Origin: Algibacter amylolyticus
GTDB lineage: Bacteria; Bacteroidota; Bacteroidia; Flavobacteriales; Flavobacteriaceae
Direction of reading: 5' to 3'
Assembly (NCBI RefSeq): GCF_014202225.1
Contig: NZ_JACHGE010000005.1
Span: 62,001-126,000 of the forward strand
Length of the DNA stretch: 64,000 nucleotides
Shown: positions 28,308-38,300 of the stretch, one piece after another
How the letters are laid out: the number at the start of each line of letters is the position of its first letter
Position numbering within the stretch: the stretch's first letter is position 1
The notes under the pieces: model-generated
The model's input: the letters and a program-made list of their open reading frames with translations, nothing else
Databases searched by the model: none
Told to the model about the DNA's origin: nothing
Translations under genes and position numbers: made by a program

Positions 28308-29393
28308 TTATTTTAATGGAATAACCATATTCCATGTTTTTGTTCCGTTTCTAAAACCACCAGGACCATCCATAGTAGCAAAGAAAATATGTGTAGGTTT
28401 TCCGTTTTCCACAAATACAAACGGACGTTCTAATTGCCCTTGTTTTATTGTTTTACCGTTATTCCATTTTACTAATTTTGTATACGCTCTAGGGTTCTTA
28501 TCAACTACCCAATGGATGCCATCTTTGGAATGCGCTAAAAGTCCGTCGCCTTTTCCTCCGGTAATTAATCCGCGTTGATCTTTAGCTACCAAGTGAAATC
28601 CCTTATCATCGCTCCATAAATGCGGATCTTCCACTTCGCCTAAATGTTCCATAGAAAATAAAGGTTTTGTTCCTACTACAGTATATTCACTATCGAACGA
28701 AGGCGCTGTAGCTACACCAATACTCATATCGCTGTGTTTTATACCATCTTCTTGATAACTTCTTCCTTTAAAAAGCAATACTACCGAACCATCTTCTTTA
28801 ATTAATGGTGAAGGGTTTGAGGTTAAAAAGCTGTAATAGGTATCTGGTTTAATATCTAAAACTGGAGTGTCTAATCGTTTCCATGGCCCATTAGGACTTT
28901 TAGAAGTTGCAACACCTACACGTTTTTGCCAACGTGCGGCTATACACCATTTGCTACTTAAATTAAAATCTTCAATATTATTTTGGGTGACTTCCTCAAA
29001 CGGATGCGTAGACCCCATGTAATATAAAATATAAGTATCCTTATGTTTTACAATTTTAGGATTATGGCATGAGCGTCCATCCCAAAATTGTGCACCACGA
29101 CTTCCTAAAGCGACATCTTGAAATTTATATGGTCCTTCGGGTGTGTTTGATGTGGCATGAACAATTTCTGAGGCTACCATCCAACCTGGATGAAAAGGTA
29201 AAAACTTTGGCCAACGCGATGCATACATATGATACTGCCCATCGTCGCCCTTAATTACCGAACTCCCCCAAACCCAATAATCGTCCATTTGTAAACCACC
29301 ATTTATTGGCGCTTCTTCCAAATTATCGAAAATTGAATTCTGTGCCGTTGCACAAGAAAACGCAGTAAAAAAGAATAAAATTAGGTATCTCAT
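28308..29393 (-). CDS. Five-bladed beta-propeller glycosidase-like protein (GH43/GH117-like clan)
   Basis: This 361-residue secreted protein (signal ending FSCATAQ) shows repeating propeller blades: YWVWGSSVIKGDDGQYHMYAS, CHNPKIVKHKDTYILYYMGS, NPSPLIKEDGSVVLLFKG, VEDPHLWSDDKGFHLVAKD and LERPFVFVENGKPTHIFFA. This pattern is that of GH43, GH32, GH117 and related exo-glycosidases. Plausible acidic catalytic residues are the Asp before YWVWG, the Asp in VEDPHLW and the Glu in QLERPF, but I cannot name the family. It lies 14 bp after the GH29 copy 2 gene and 44 bp before the MFS gene. It probably removes a terminal sugar such as xylose, arabinose or anhydro-galactose from the glycan. Confidence 0.75.
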   Translation of the reverse strand: MRYLILFFFTAFSCATAQNSIFDNLEEAPINGGLQMDDYWVWGSSVIKGDDGQYHMYASRWPKFLPFHPGWMVASEIVHATSNTPEGPYKFQDVALGSRGAQFWDGRSCHNPKIVKHKDTYILYYMGSTHPFEEVTQNNIEDFNLSSKWCIAARWQKRVGVATSKSPNGPWKRLDTPVLDIKPDTYYSFLTSNPSPLIKEDGSVVLLFKGRSYQEDGIKHSDMSIGVATAPSFDSEYTVVGTKPLFSMEHLGEVEDPHLWSDDKGFHLVAKDQRGLITGGKGDGLLAHSKDGIHWVVDKNPRAYTKLVKWNNGKTIKQGQLERPFVFVENGKPTHIFFATMDGPGGFRNGTKTWNMVIPLK

Positions 29394-29407
29394 GTTTTAC
29401 GCAACCC

Positions 29408-31180
29408 TTAGTTTTTAATTGGTATTAACTTTACATCTTTCAAGTTAATGGCCTGCCATTTTCCGGCTACTGGCATTAAAGAAAACTCATAACTACCAGC
29501 TTTATCAACTTTAACCTCACCTAAATTAGTGGTTTTAAATCGCTTTGGATTATTACCCGTTACTGGAATTTTAACTGCCTTTTTTTCTCCGTTGAAATTA
29601 ATTTCAATTTCGGTCTCTTTTGCTCCTGAATATCCAAGTTCTACATTAAAAGTCCCTGGTTTATCTAAAACGAAAGACCAATAAACTCTAGCGGTTTCGC
29701 TATCCCAACTTCCAACACAATCTAAATGATCGTTATACAGCGCTCCTGGGCCTTGTAAATTTTCATATTGCGCTCTAAAGGCAGGTAATACAGCTACACC
29801 ATCTTCATTTTGTCCTAAAGGTTGAATTGGCAAGGCATTAGGCATTTCTTTTAATTTTAATACAATTACCGAAGCCACACTATCTGGCGCTTTTCCTGTT
29901 AAGTGTACTTGAATACCTTCATCTAAAGTTTTAGTATTAAACGTTCTGTTGTTATCTGTTAGTAAATAACAAGATTCTACATTGTTTTTAAGGCGGATAG
30001 GTAAAGTAGCGCCATCTTCCCAATTGTAAACATGTAAATATAAAAGCCCTTTATTATCAACCGTTTTCATGGTAATTCTCCCCCAATCTGGCTCTGTACT
30101 TGTAGGACTTGCTTGTGTTCCGTAGATAGCTTCGCTATTTTTATCCATCCATTTTCCAATAGCTCGCATACGCTCTACGGCTTCTGGTTTTAAAACCCCT
30201 TCGTTGGTTGGACTCACATTAAGTAAATAATTTCCGCCTTTACTACTTTGATCTATTAAATTGCGAATTAAATTAGGAATAGATTTAAATTTATTATCGT
30301 CTCTACGGTAGCCCCAACTCCCACTTACAGGTTGACATAACTCCCAATATCTTGCTTCTGGTTGATGCCTTGGTCCGTTTCTTTCGAAGGTTTTATGGTC
30401 TCCGGGATAATCATCACCCAAACGATCGTTTGTAATTATTCGAGGTTGTAATGCCGTTGTTATGTGATGTAAACTATCTACCACAGATTTGGTCATGGCT
30501 CTTGGTGTATCCCACCAAAAAATAGCAATTGGTCCATATTCAGTAAGCAATTGTTTTACTTCGGGAAGTGCTTTTTCGTAAACATACTCATCGCTACTTA
30601 CTCGTTTTAATGTTTTATCCCAACTATTTCCCATGCCTCCTGGGTGATGCCAGTCTTGTGCTTGCGAATAGTAGAACCCGAATTTAAGACCTTGTTTTTG
30701 ACACTCTTTAGCCAATTCTTTTAAAACATCGCGCTTAAAAGGTGTGGCATCAACAATATTATAATCGGTTGCCTTTGAGTCGAACATAGAAAACCCATCA
30801 TGATGTTTGGCTGTAATAACCATATATTTCATTCCGGCTTGTTTTGCTAGAGCCACAAATTCTTTAGCATCAAATTTTTCTGGATTGAATTGATCGGCAT
30901 ATTTTTCGTATTCGGCAATTGGAATTTTGCCCTTGTTCATAATCCACTCTGCACTATTAGAAACCGGCTTACCTTGATAAAATCCTGCTGGAACGGTGTA
31001 AATACCCCAATGAATAAACATGCCAAAACGAGCTTCTTCCCACCATTGCATACGTTCTGCATCAGTAATTTGTTGTGCATTAGAATCTGTTTCTGCCTTG
31101 GCTAATTTATCTTCTTTTTGTCCGCATGCAAAATTCAGCATCAAAACCATAAGTAAGCTCCAAATCCCGAATTTTTTCAT
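29408..31180 (-). CDS. GH29 alpha-L-fucosidase, copy 2, with extra C-terminal binding domain (lipoprotein)
   Basis: I placed the start at the ATG giving MKKFGIWSLL, ten codons inside the longest frame, because it yields a lipoprotein signal (MLNFACGQK). GH29 features are ARFGMFIHWGIYTVPAGF, YMVITAKHHDGFSMFDSK with the HH pair, and IAIFWWDTPRAM near residue 223 with the expected nucleophile Asp. The usual beta-sandwich follows (PDWGRITMKTVD, LLYLHVYNWEDGA). The last 130 residues (DCVGSWDSETARVYWSF, LDKPGTFNVELGYSGA) form an additional beta-sandwich that looks like a carbohydrate-binding or DUF5077-type module, absent from copy 1. It is the first gene of the 11-gene enzyme operon and lies downstream of an HTCS-type promoter at 31283-31347. 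Confidence 0.9.
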   Translation of the reverse strand: MKKFGIWSLLMVLMLNFACGQKEDKLAKAETDSNAQQITDAERMQWWEEARFGMFIHWGIYTVPAGFYQGKPVSNSAEWIMNKGKIPIAEYEKYADQFNPEKFDAKEFVALAKQAGMKYMVITAKHHDGFSMFDSKATDYNIVDATPFKRDVLKELAKECQKQGLKFGFYYSQAQDWHHPGGMGNSWDKTLKRVSSDEYVYEKALPEVKQLLTEYGPIAIFWWDTPRAMTKSVVDSLHHITTALQPRIITNDRLGDDYPGDHKTFERNGPRHQPEARYWELCQPVSGSWGYRRDDNKFKSIPNLIRNLIDQSSKGGNYLLNVSPTNEGVLKPEAVERMRAIGKWMDKNSEAIYGTQASPTSTEPDWGRITMKTVDNKGLLYLHVYNWEDGATLPIRLKNNVESCYLLTDNNRTFNTKTLDEGIQVHLTGKAPDSVASVIVLKLKEMPNALPIQPLGQNEDGVAVLPAFRAQYENLQGPGALYNDHLDCVGSWDSETARVYWSFVLDKPGTFNVELGYSGAKETEIEINFNGEKKAVKIPVTGNNPKRFKTTNLGEVKVDKAGSYEFSLMPVAGKWQAINLKDVKLIPIKN

Positions 31181-31282
31181 TTTTAAATTTTTTTGTTCTT
31201 TTAACACCATCTTTTTAAGACCATTTTTCAGATTTAAAACCTACTGTTTTCAGTTAGTTACATCGAAAAAATTATATAGACA

Positions 31283-31347
31283 CAATAATAAAAATTATAG
31301 ATTTTGTAGTATATAAATCATTGACCATAAATTATAAACTATTGCTC
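31283..31347 (-). promoter_or_regulatory. Predicted HTCS-controlled promoter of the 11-gene enzyme operon
   Basis: Plus-strand 14-mers ATAAATCATTGACC (31313) and ATAAACTATTGCTC (31334) form direct repeats exactly 21 bp apart. The minus-strand -7 box TATTATTG (31283-31290) is 22 bp from the nearer repeat. The second repeat differs by only one base from its counterpart at 33006 and from that at 49052. A position beside the -33 region fits an activator that contacts RNA polymerase. Confidence 0.75.
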
Positions 31348-31525
31348 ATTTGTTATATCTGCCCAACAATTCTGCATTTTAAGGGCGTTAAAGCTTTTAT
31401 TGCGGGCTAATAAAGCACTTTATAAATGAAAATTTAATGCTTTAATTACATCACTTATTAATAGCATTTTCCGATTGAACTAATCCTTAAATTCTAGACA
31501 CTTTTTAAAACAGAAACTATAATTC

Positions 31526-31566
31526 AAAAAAAATACCGACTTTAGAATTTCTCTAAAACCGGTATT
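31526..31566 (-). terminator. Rho-independent terminator of GH88 copy 2
   Basis: On the minus strand AATACC pairs with GGTATT and, inside, TTTTAGA pairs with TCTAAAG around a short loop. Eight T then follow. It lies 60 bp after the GH88 stop codon. The bases beyond the T run (GAATTATA) are the same as after the terminator at 33646. Confidence 0.8.
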
Positions 31567-31625
31567 AATCTTTATTTTTAATGATCGCTCTAACACTTAA
31601 CTGAGCAATACTATTTACCATTGTA

Positions 31626-32852
31626 TTACTTCATTACAACAGCACTATTAGTCTTATTAAGCTTATTTAAACGTACTAATGCTTCCATGTAGTAGTAATC
31701 AGCATATACGATAGGCACATCAATTTCTGAGTTTTTAGGGTAATGCCCTGTTGAATGCAATAACAAAGCTTGATTAACATCGCCACTTAAATACTCCTTA
31801 GATGATAATGCCTCAACATAACTTGTAGCGGCATCAATGTATTTTTTCTTTAAGGCCTCATCTTTAACTAAACCAGCCAATTCATACATACCACATGCTA
31901 CTACAGCTGCTGCAGATGCATCTCTTGGTGCGTTAGGAATTTTAGGATCATCAAAATCCCAAAATGGAATTTTATCTTCTGGTAAACGATCCATATAATG
32001 GTCTGCTAAACGAATTGCAGTGTCTAAAAATGCTTTATCTCCAGTTTCTCTATATGCCACGGCAAATCCGTAAACCCCCCATCCTTGACCTCTAGCCCAC
32101 ATAGACTCGGTTGCATAACCTTGATGCGTATAACCTCTTAAAAACTCACCAGTTTCCTCATCGAAAGAACCTACGTGATATACCGCATCATCCTTACGAA
32201 CAATATGCTGCATTGTTTTTTCGGCATGACTTTTAGCAAGATCATATAGTTTTTGATCACCTCCATTTTTAGCTGCCCAAAATAGCAACTCTAAATTCAT
32301 CATATTATCTATGATGGTGTTATACTTAAACTTATGTTTTTGACTAGGCCATGATAAAATAGTTCCTACAGTTGGATTATATAACGTAGCTAATGTATCG
32401 GCTGCAGCTAATAAAATTTCTTTGTATTCCTCATTACCAGTTAATCTATACCCATTACCATAGCTACAATAAACCATAAACCCAATATCATGATTATCGG
32501 CAGGTGTATAAGCTATTGTTTTAAGCGGTGCCGTAAATTTCTCTGCTTGCACCTTAATTTGCTCATCTCCAGAAGCCTCGTATGCATACCATAATGCCCC
32601 AGGCCAGAACCCACTACACCAATCGGTAACGCCAACAAAATCCCAATCTGTTTTATTATTTTTTACATTTCTAGGAAAACTATCGAAATTAGTTAAACTA
32701 GCAGCAACTTCTTTCATTTTAGTAGCATTCTGTTGTAATACTTTATCTGAATTAAACACTGCACTATCAGTCGTTGACACTTCCTTTTTTGTAGAATTAC
32801 AAGCAAGCATTAAAAATAACACTAAAACTAAAACTGGTTTGGTTATACTCAT
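31626..32852 (-). CDS. GH88 unsaturated glucuronyl hydrolase, copy 2 (lipoprotein)
   Basis: This 408-residue protein has a lipoprotein signal (LFLMLACNST). Both GH88 aspartate motifs are present: DNHDIGFMVYCSYGNGY and TIIDNMMNLELLFWAAK, plus WARGQGWGVYG and FWDFDDPKIPNAPRD. It removes the unsaturated uronic acid from the ends of lyase products. Long stretches are identical to copy 1 at 6656-7846, so the two arose by duplication, yet copy 2 is a single-gene unit with its own HTCS-type promoter (32955-33019) and its own terminator (31526-31566). Separate control suggests that one copy may be an early, sensing-related enzyme and the other part of bulk degradation; this is inference. Confidence 0.92.
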   Translation of the reverse strand: MSITKPVLVLVLFLMLACNSTKKEVSTTDSAVFNSDKVLQQNATKMKEVAASLTNFDSFPRNVKNNKTDWDFVGVTDWCSGFWPGALWYAYEASGDEQIKVQAEKFTAPLKTIAYTPADNHDIGFMVYCSYGNGYRLTGNEEYKEILLAAADTLATLYNPTVGTILSWPSQKHKFKYNTIIDNMMNLELLFWAAKNGGDQKLYDLAKSHAEKTMQHIVRKDDAVYHVGSFDEETGEFLRGYTHQGYATESMWARGQGWGVYGFAVAYRETGDKAFLDTAIRLADHYMDRLPEDKIPFWDFDDPKIPNAPRDASAAAVVACGMYELAGLVKDEALKKKYIDAATSYVEALSSKEYLSGDVNQALLLHSTGHYPKNSEIDVPIVYADYYYMEALVRLNKLNKTNSAVVMK

Positions 32853-32954
32853 TACATTTTCTTTTTAAACTTAATAAACTATGGGATAAATATTATTTAA
32901 TATCAATTAAATATAAAATTTAACAGCACTACAACCATTGTAATACTTGAAGTA

Positions 32955-33019
32955 CAATTTTAGGAATTAAAGATTATACTGTTATTAAATTATCATCCAA
33001 AAGCTATAAACTATCGCTC
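32955..33019 (-). promoter_or_regulatory. Predicted HTCS-controlled promoter of GH88 copy 2
   Basis: Plus-strand 14-mers TTAAATTATCATCC (32985) and ATAAACTATCGCTC (33006) are direct repeats 21 bp apart. The minus-strand -7 box TAAAATTG (32955-32962) is 22 bp away, the same sequence and distance as at 12058. The GH88 start codon is about 100 bp downstream. Confidence 0.72.
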
Positions 33020-33377
33020 ATTTACGGCTAAAAAAGGCTGTCACGAGGCTTTTAGAATAAAAGCAGATTAAAAATTAAAAAATATTGTAACTAAAAACAG
33101 TAAATTTTTATTCTCAATTATTTTTAATTAAACACATGGCAGCAGCGAAATACACCCCTGTAAATTAATAAACTAACATAAAAACTGTATCTAGAATAAC
33201 GTCATGAATAAAATCTGTGAAAACCAACATTTTTTTTGAAGCAAATAAGTAAAAAACCTCATTTTAGCCCTCAAACACCCATTTTATAGCCAAAAAGGCT
33301 TATAATTTATACTGATTGCACTTTGAATTATATTATGATACCTATAGTCTAAATATATTTACAGTATAATTAATTGT

Positions 33378-33497
33378 TGATGTAATGCTAGAGATTACAT
33401 CATTATCTAAAGCAATTAAATATTAAAATTTGAGTTAGTTAGTTTTAGTTTTTCTATTATAAGCAGTTATAGTTTCTATAACTGCTTATTTTTTTTG
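33378..33497 (+). ncRNA. Possible small plus-strand RNA (hairpin plus terminator)
   Basis: On the plus strand a 9-bp hairpin (TGATGTAAT / ATTACATCA, 33378-33386 and 33394-33402) is followed 56 nt later by a 14-bp terminator stem with T8. All genes here are on the minus strand, so a plus-strand terminator needs a plus-strand transcript. I found no exact TAnnTTTG promoter before it, so both the 5' end and the existence of the RNA are uncertain. Confidence 0.25.
33459..33497 (+). terminator. Strong plus-strand Rho-independent terminator without an assigned gene
   Basis: A 14-bp perfect stem (33459-33472 with 33476-33489, core AAGCAGTTATAG) has a 3-nt loop and is followed by T8 on the plus strand. 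No plus-strand gene precedes it in the window. Confidence 0.75.
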
Positions 33498-33645
33498 TAG
33501 CACCATACACTCTTCTTTAACGAAACAGACTAAACACAGCTGCTTTAAGCCCTTCTAGGAGCCATTAACTCCTTATTCTATAATCTAACAACACCTTTTA
33601 TTATAACAATACTAACAAATAGCCTAATGGCGTTATAGTATAATT

Positions 33646-33676
33646 CAAAAAAAACTCCAAGTAGAACTTGGAGTTT
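33646..33676 (-). terminator. Rho-independent terminator of the SusCD/FAS1 operon
   Basis: A perfect 10-bp stem (AAACTCCAAG / CTTGGAGTTT, 33652-33661 and 33667-33676) with a 5-nt loop is followed on the minus strand by eight T. It begins 43 bp after the stop of the last SusD gene. Confidence 0.88.
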
Positions 33677-33718
33677 AATTATTACCACCTTAATTGGTAA
33701 CTTATCTACGAAAAAAAA

Positions 33719-35335
33719 CTACTCTTCTATAAAATTATCTGGAATAGCTAATGGTAAAAACCAATTAGATGGATCCATTAATTTTGCTCTTACTTCATTC
33801 GCTTGACCTGTATTTCCAGATGTGTCAAACTTATTAAAAACAGCATCAGCTATAATTGCTGGGTTATTATCACGTTTAGCAAAGCGAAGTAAATCTTCCC
33901 ATCTATTACCTTCAAAAGCTAACTCTAATGCAGCCTCTTCAAGGATAAGCGCTCCAACTTCTTGGATAGCCTCATTTAATGCTAAATCTTCTGCAATACT
34001 AACTGGAGCCATACCAACACGCCCTCTTATACCACGATTACCAGAAATTGGTTGGTCGCTATTATTAACCGTATAATACTGATCGATATCAAAATTTAGA
34101 AAACCTTCTACATTATTAAATACTAAAGCATCCACTGGCTCTACATCTGGGTTATTAAAAATACCATTAACAATAGTTAAAGCATGTTGTGGGTAGCCTG
34201 CATAGTTTATAGCCTCAGCATATCTTAAATAAATTTTAGCTGCTCTATTCCATATAAAACGCTCATATTGGTATTTATATATTACTGATGCATCACCTTC
34301 ACCATCATACGATCCTATAATTCGAGTATCGCCTATGTAATTAAGTATTTCAACAGGTTCTCCTTCATAACCAGCTTTACCATTTCCAAATTTTAATATA
34401 GCCCATTCAGATGGTCTCATTTGGGTAGTAAGTGCTTCAAAACTTTCGTTTGGTTGGCGGTATTGGTCATCGAATGCTGTATAATCTATATGCTCGTTAC
34501 CTGCTATGTAATCTTGAGAAATACTAATCCATGACGTAGTAAATACATAATCACTTCCACTTGGCTCAACATTTACGGCATAAGAGTTTAAATTATATAC
34601 ATTTCCAATTACATTATCGTCTAAAAACTGCTTGTAATGTATGGCTGCTTCTGTATAATTTCCATTCCATAAATATAAATCTCCTAAAAGAATATCATTG
34701 TTAGGAATCATACTAGAAATATTATATCCTAATGAATTTGCATATTTAGTAACGTTTTCTACGTCTGCAATTTCTTGAAGATTAGAAATTAATTTATTAA
34801 TAGCTTGATTAAAATCTAATAAAGGGTACTCCGTTTCTAAATCTTTATTGGTTCTAATTGGCTTAGTAATATATGGTAATTCGCCATAATTAATAAGGAT
34901 TTGCATTTGTGCCCAAGTTCTAATTCTTAGAATTGAAGCATAGTCATCTAGCAATACATTATCGTAAGCATCAGTATCAATACCTTCTAAAGCAAAGTTA
35001 CAGTTGTTTATAATAGAGAATAATGTTGTTGGATCTGCAATACTGTTATCCTCACTAACATTGTGGTCGTTAATTTGACGTAAATCATCGGCTGTATTAG
35101 CATTTACATTCACTAAATCGGCACGCATTTCGCCAAGCATAACATATTGCCCTGCGACATCTTGCATTTGAGATAGTACACCAAATAAAGCTGATCGTGC
35201 ATCTATGGCATCATCTCCTAAGTAATCATCCTCAAGTAATACTTCTTCTGGCGAAACTTCTAAAATAGATTCACAAGACGTAAACAGAGTTAAACTTAAA
35301 AGTACTCCAAAGGTTATATTTATATATTGTTTCAT
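33719..35335 (-). CDS. SusD-family glycan-binding lipoprotein, second pair
   Basis: This 538-residue protein has a lipoprotein signal (LTLFTSCES). SusD proteins are surface lipoproteins that cap a SusC channel and hold the oligosaccharide to be imported. Visible family features are the TPR-like helical repeats (NGNYTEAAIHYKQFLDD), RIRTWAQMQILINYG and the C-terminal EAALELAFEGNRWEDLLRFAKR that defines the RagB/SusD C-terminal region. It is the last gene of the surface operon, 27 bp after its SusC partner, and is followed by a strong terminator. It is only distantly similar to the other SusD at 41773-43233, so the two pairs probably take different oligosaccharides. Confidence 0.93.
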   Translation of the reverse strand: MKQYINITFGVLLSLTLFTSCESILEVSPEEVLLEDDYLGDDAIDARSALFGVLSQMQDVAGQYVMLGEMRADLVNVNANTADDLRQINDHNVSEDNSIADPTTLFSIINNCNFALEGIDTDAYDNVLLDDYASILRIRTWAQMQILINYGELPYITKPIRTNKDLETEYPLLDFNQAINKLISNLQEIADVENVTKYANSLGYNISSMIPNNDILLGDLYLWNGNYTEAAIHYKQFLDDNVIGNVYNLNSYAVNVEPSGSDYVFTTSWISISQDYIAGNEHIDYTAFDDQYRQPNESFEALTTQMRPSEWAILKFGNGKAGYEGEPVEILNYIGDTRIIGSYDGEGDASVIYKYQYERFIWNRAAKIYLRYAEAINYAGYPQHALTIVNGIFNNPDVEPVDALVFNNVEGFLNFDIDQYYTVNNSDQPISGNRGIRGRVGMAPVSIAEDLALNEAIQEVGALILEEAALELAFEGNRWEDLLRFAKRDNNPAIIADAVFNKFDTSGNTGQANEVRAKLMDPSNWFLPLAIPDNFIEE

Positions 35336-35362
35336 TATATGTGTTTTTATATTTAGAATAAT

Positions 35363-38300
35363 TTATAGTCCTAATCTAACTCCAATTAATACAGAGCTAT
35401 ATTGCGGTGTATATCCTGCATCAATGCCTTGTAAATAACTTGACTGAGATGAACTTACTTCTGGATCATAACCTAAATAATCTGTAATTGTAAATATATT
35501 ATTTGCTGTTACATAAAACGTAGCATTAAAAATTTCTGGACTGTAAGATAGCGTAATGGTTTTAAGACGAATGTACGATCCATCTTCTATCCATCTATCT
35601 GAAAATCTTGAATTCCCTACGGCATCACCATAAACAGCACGTGGCACAGAAGTATTTTGATTTGCAACCGTCCAGCTATTTGCTACAGCCTGACTTTGGT
35701 TAGAGAAATCGCTCATAGCTTCGTTTTTCCAACGTAATGCATTATAAATGTCGTTACCTTGACTAAATGAGAACACTGTAGAAAGAGATATTTTATTGTA
35801 TGTAAACGTGTTAAACAATGTTCCTGTAAAATCTGGATTTGGATCTCCAATTACAACTCTATCATCTTCATTTATTACATTATCGGAAGCATCAGTATTA
35901 ACAAATCTTACATCTCCAGCAACAAACGCTTGTTCGAAACCTTTAAAATCGGTCCAGTTTAAACCATCGGCACTAGCCTCTGCACTATTATTATAAATAC
36001 CATTAGTTTTATATCCATAAAATAAACCTATTGCTCCGCCTTCTTGGTTTAAAATAGTAGCATTTATACCATCGACAGTTGTAATTTGAGTTTGTCCAGG
36101 AAGCGAAATAATTTGGTTTTTATATTGTGAAATATTACCACCAATATCCCAAGTAAATTTACTAGTATTAAAAATACGTGCATTAAGGCCTAACTCGAAA
36201 CCACGGTTTCTAACTTTTCCATCGTTATTTAAAAAACCTTCACTACCGTATATTGGACTAGATTCATTTAAATTTAATAACCCATCTGATACATTATTAA
36301 AGTAATCAAAATTTAAAGCCAAACGCTCATTAAACAACCCAACATCTAACCCTAGGTTGGCTTTGGTAGTTTCTTCCCATCTTATAGAACTATTAGCAAT
36401 GTTTCCATTTACTAAACCTGAACCTTCTAAAAATCTAGTTGAAACAAAGTAAGATTCAGCATTGTAATTACCAATACCATCGTTACCTGTTAAACCATAA
36501 CTAGCACGAAGTTTTAACTGATCGATAGCAGGCATATTTGCCATAAAGTTTTCTGATGAAACTAACCAAGCAGCTCCTATAGCAGGAAAGAAACCTCCTG
36601 ATTTATCATCTCCAAATCGAGATGAAGCATCAATAGATAAATTATAGCTTACAAAATATTTATTTAAAAACGCATAGTCTCCACCTGCATACAGTGATGC
36701 ATATTTCCAGTTACCAATACTACCAGATGTAACAAATGTTAACCTATCTCCACTATCTAAAGAGGTGAACTGATCGTCTCCAGAGTTTCCACTAATAGAA
36801 TACGAGTTATCATAGCTATTTTGGTTATAACGGAACCCTAAGTTAAATGAGAAATCGTGTATATGATCGACATTTACTTTATAGTTTAATTTGGTATCGT
36901 TATACACTGCAAATAAACTCTCGGCACTTACTTTTGATGTACGTACTAACTCATCGCCATATTGGTTAAACTCTGTAGCCAAACCTAAATCTGGCAAGAA
37001 CACGTTTTGTCTGTTTTTAATATAGTTAGCACCAACTAATGAACTTACACTAAGCTTATTAGTTATTTGATAAATAAATTTTAATTGGCCATATAAGTTA
37101 TAATCCTTAGCTTTAAAAATAGCATTATCTGTAATAGCTACAGGGTTACTAGCTCCTAACTCATCAATATCTTCATAAATACCAGTTACAACACCATCTG
37201 CATTTGGCGTAAACGGTGCTAAAAATGGTGCTTTTTGAAGTGACGTAAATATTGGCGAGGTACTTAGTAATCCATCATCAAACACATCACGCTCGGTATA
37301 TGCAACACTTAAATTAGTATTTAACGTTAGTCTTTCTGTAACGCTTGTTTCTGCATTAAAACGTGTAGTAAACCTATTGAAACCAGAATTTTCAACAACA
37401 CCTTCATTGGTTGTATACCCTATAGATAAACCATATTTAGAAATTTCATCACCACCAGTAACTCTTAAGTAATAATCATTTACGTAGTTATTAGTAAAAA
37501 TTTCATCTTGCCAATTGGTTGTATTATGATATTTTGAATAATCCTCGAAAGCGGTGTTTTCATTAAAAAAAGGAAGTCCTGCAATAGCACTATTTGAATA
37601 CAGACCAGAGTTGTTCATTTGATTGCTCAAATAACTTCTAAACTGGTTGCTATCCATCATAGGGATATTTTTAGGCGCAAAATTTAAACCACCTTGAATG
37701 TAAAAATCAATTTTAGTAGCAACGTCTTCCGCTTTATTGGTTTCTATAAGAATCACACCGTTGGCTCCTCTAGAGCCATACGTTGAAACCGCATCTTTAA
37801 TTACTGTAATACTTGCAATATCCTTTGGATTAATATCCGATAAAGGATCGTAGCTATATCCATTAATTAAATTATTGTTAGAGAACGTATTAGTCTCTAT
37901 CATCATACCATCTACAACTACCAATGGTTGTGTAGAACCGTTTATGGTATTGTAACCTCTAATAAATATATTAGCGCCAATTCCAGGAACGCCAGAACGC
38001 ATAATGGATCTTACACCACTTACTTCGCCATTTAAAATATTAGCAACAGACTCTCTAGGTGTTGAAATATCGCCTTCCTTTACAGAAACGGCATTGGTAA
38101 TTGAACTATTTGTTTGTTTTTCAAAAGGCATATCAACATCTTTATAATAAGAGTTGAATGCTTTTTCATGTAATTTAATTTCAACATTTGAACGTCCTTT
38201 TAAAGCTACCTCCTTAACATGGAAATTAGAACTAGAAACCGTAAGCGTTGCTCTGCTATCTGGCACTCTTAGTCTAAAATTTCCGGATTTGTCTGTTAAA

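Larger units (their letters stand above)
31181..31625 (-). other. Intergenic region between GH88 copy 2 and GH29 copy 2
   Basis: This gap holds a predicted HTCS-controlled promoter at 31283-31347 and the terminator of the upstream GH88 gene at 31526-31566. I see no coding frame with a credible start and composition on either strand. Confidence 0.7.
32853..33718. other. Long intergenic region between the surface operon and GH88 copy 2
   Basis: This 866-bp stretch has no credible coding frame. It holds the GH88 promoter (32955-33019), the terminator of the surface operon (33646-33676) and, on the plus strand, a hairpin at 33378-33402 followed by a strong plus-strand terminator at 33459-33497. 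The middle part is plain AT-rich sequence. Confidence 0.7.

Noticed and set aside
1-32852. Ulvan as the main substrate
   Set aside because: Lyase-like proteins, GH88 and sulfatases would fit, but there is no rhamnosidase or recognisable ulvan lyase of PL24, PL25 or PL28 type, while fucosidases are prominent; it remains possible if a heparinase-like protein is PL40.
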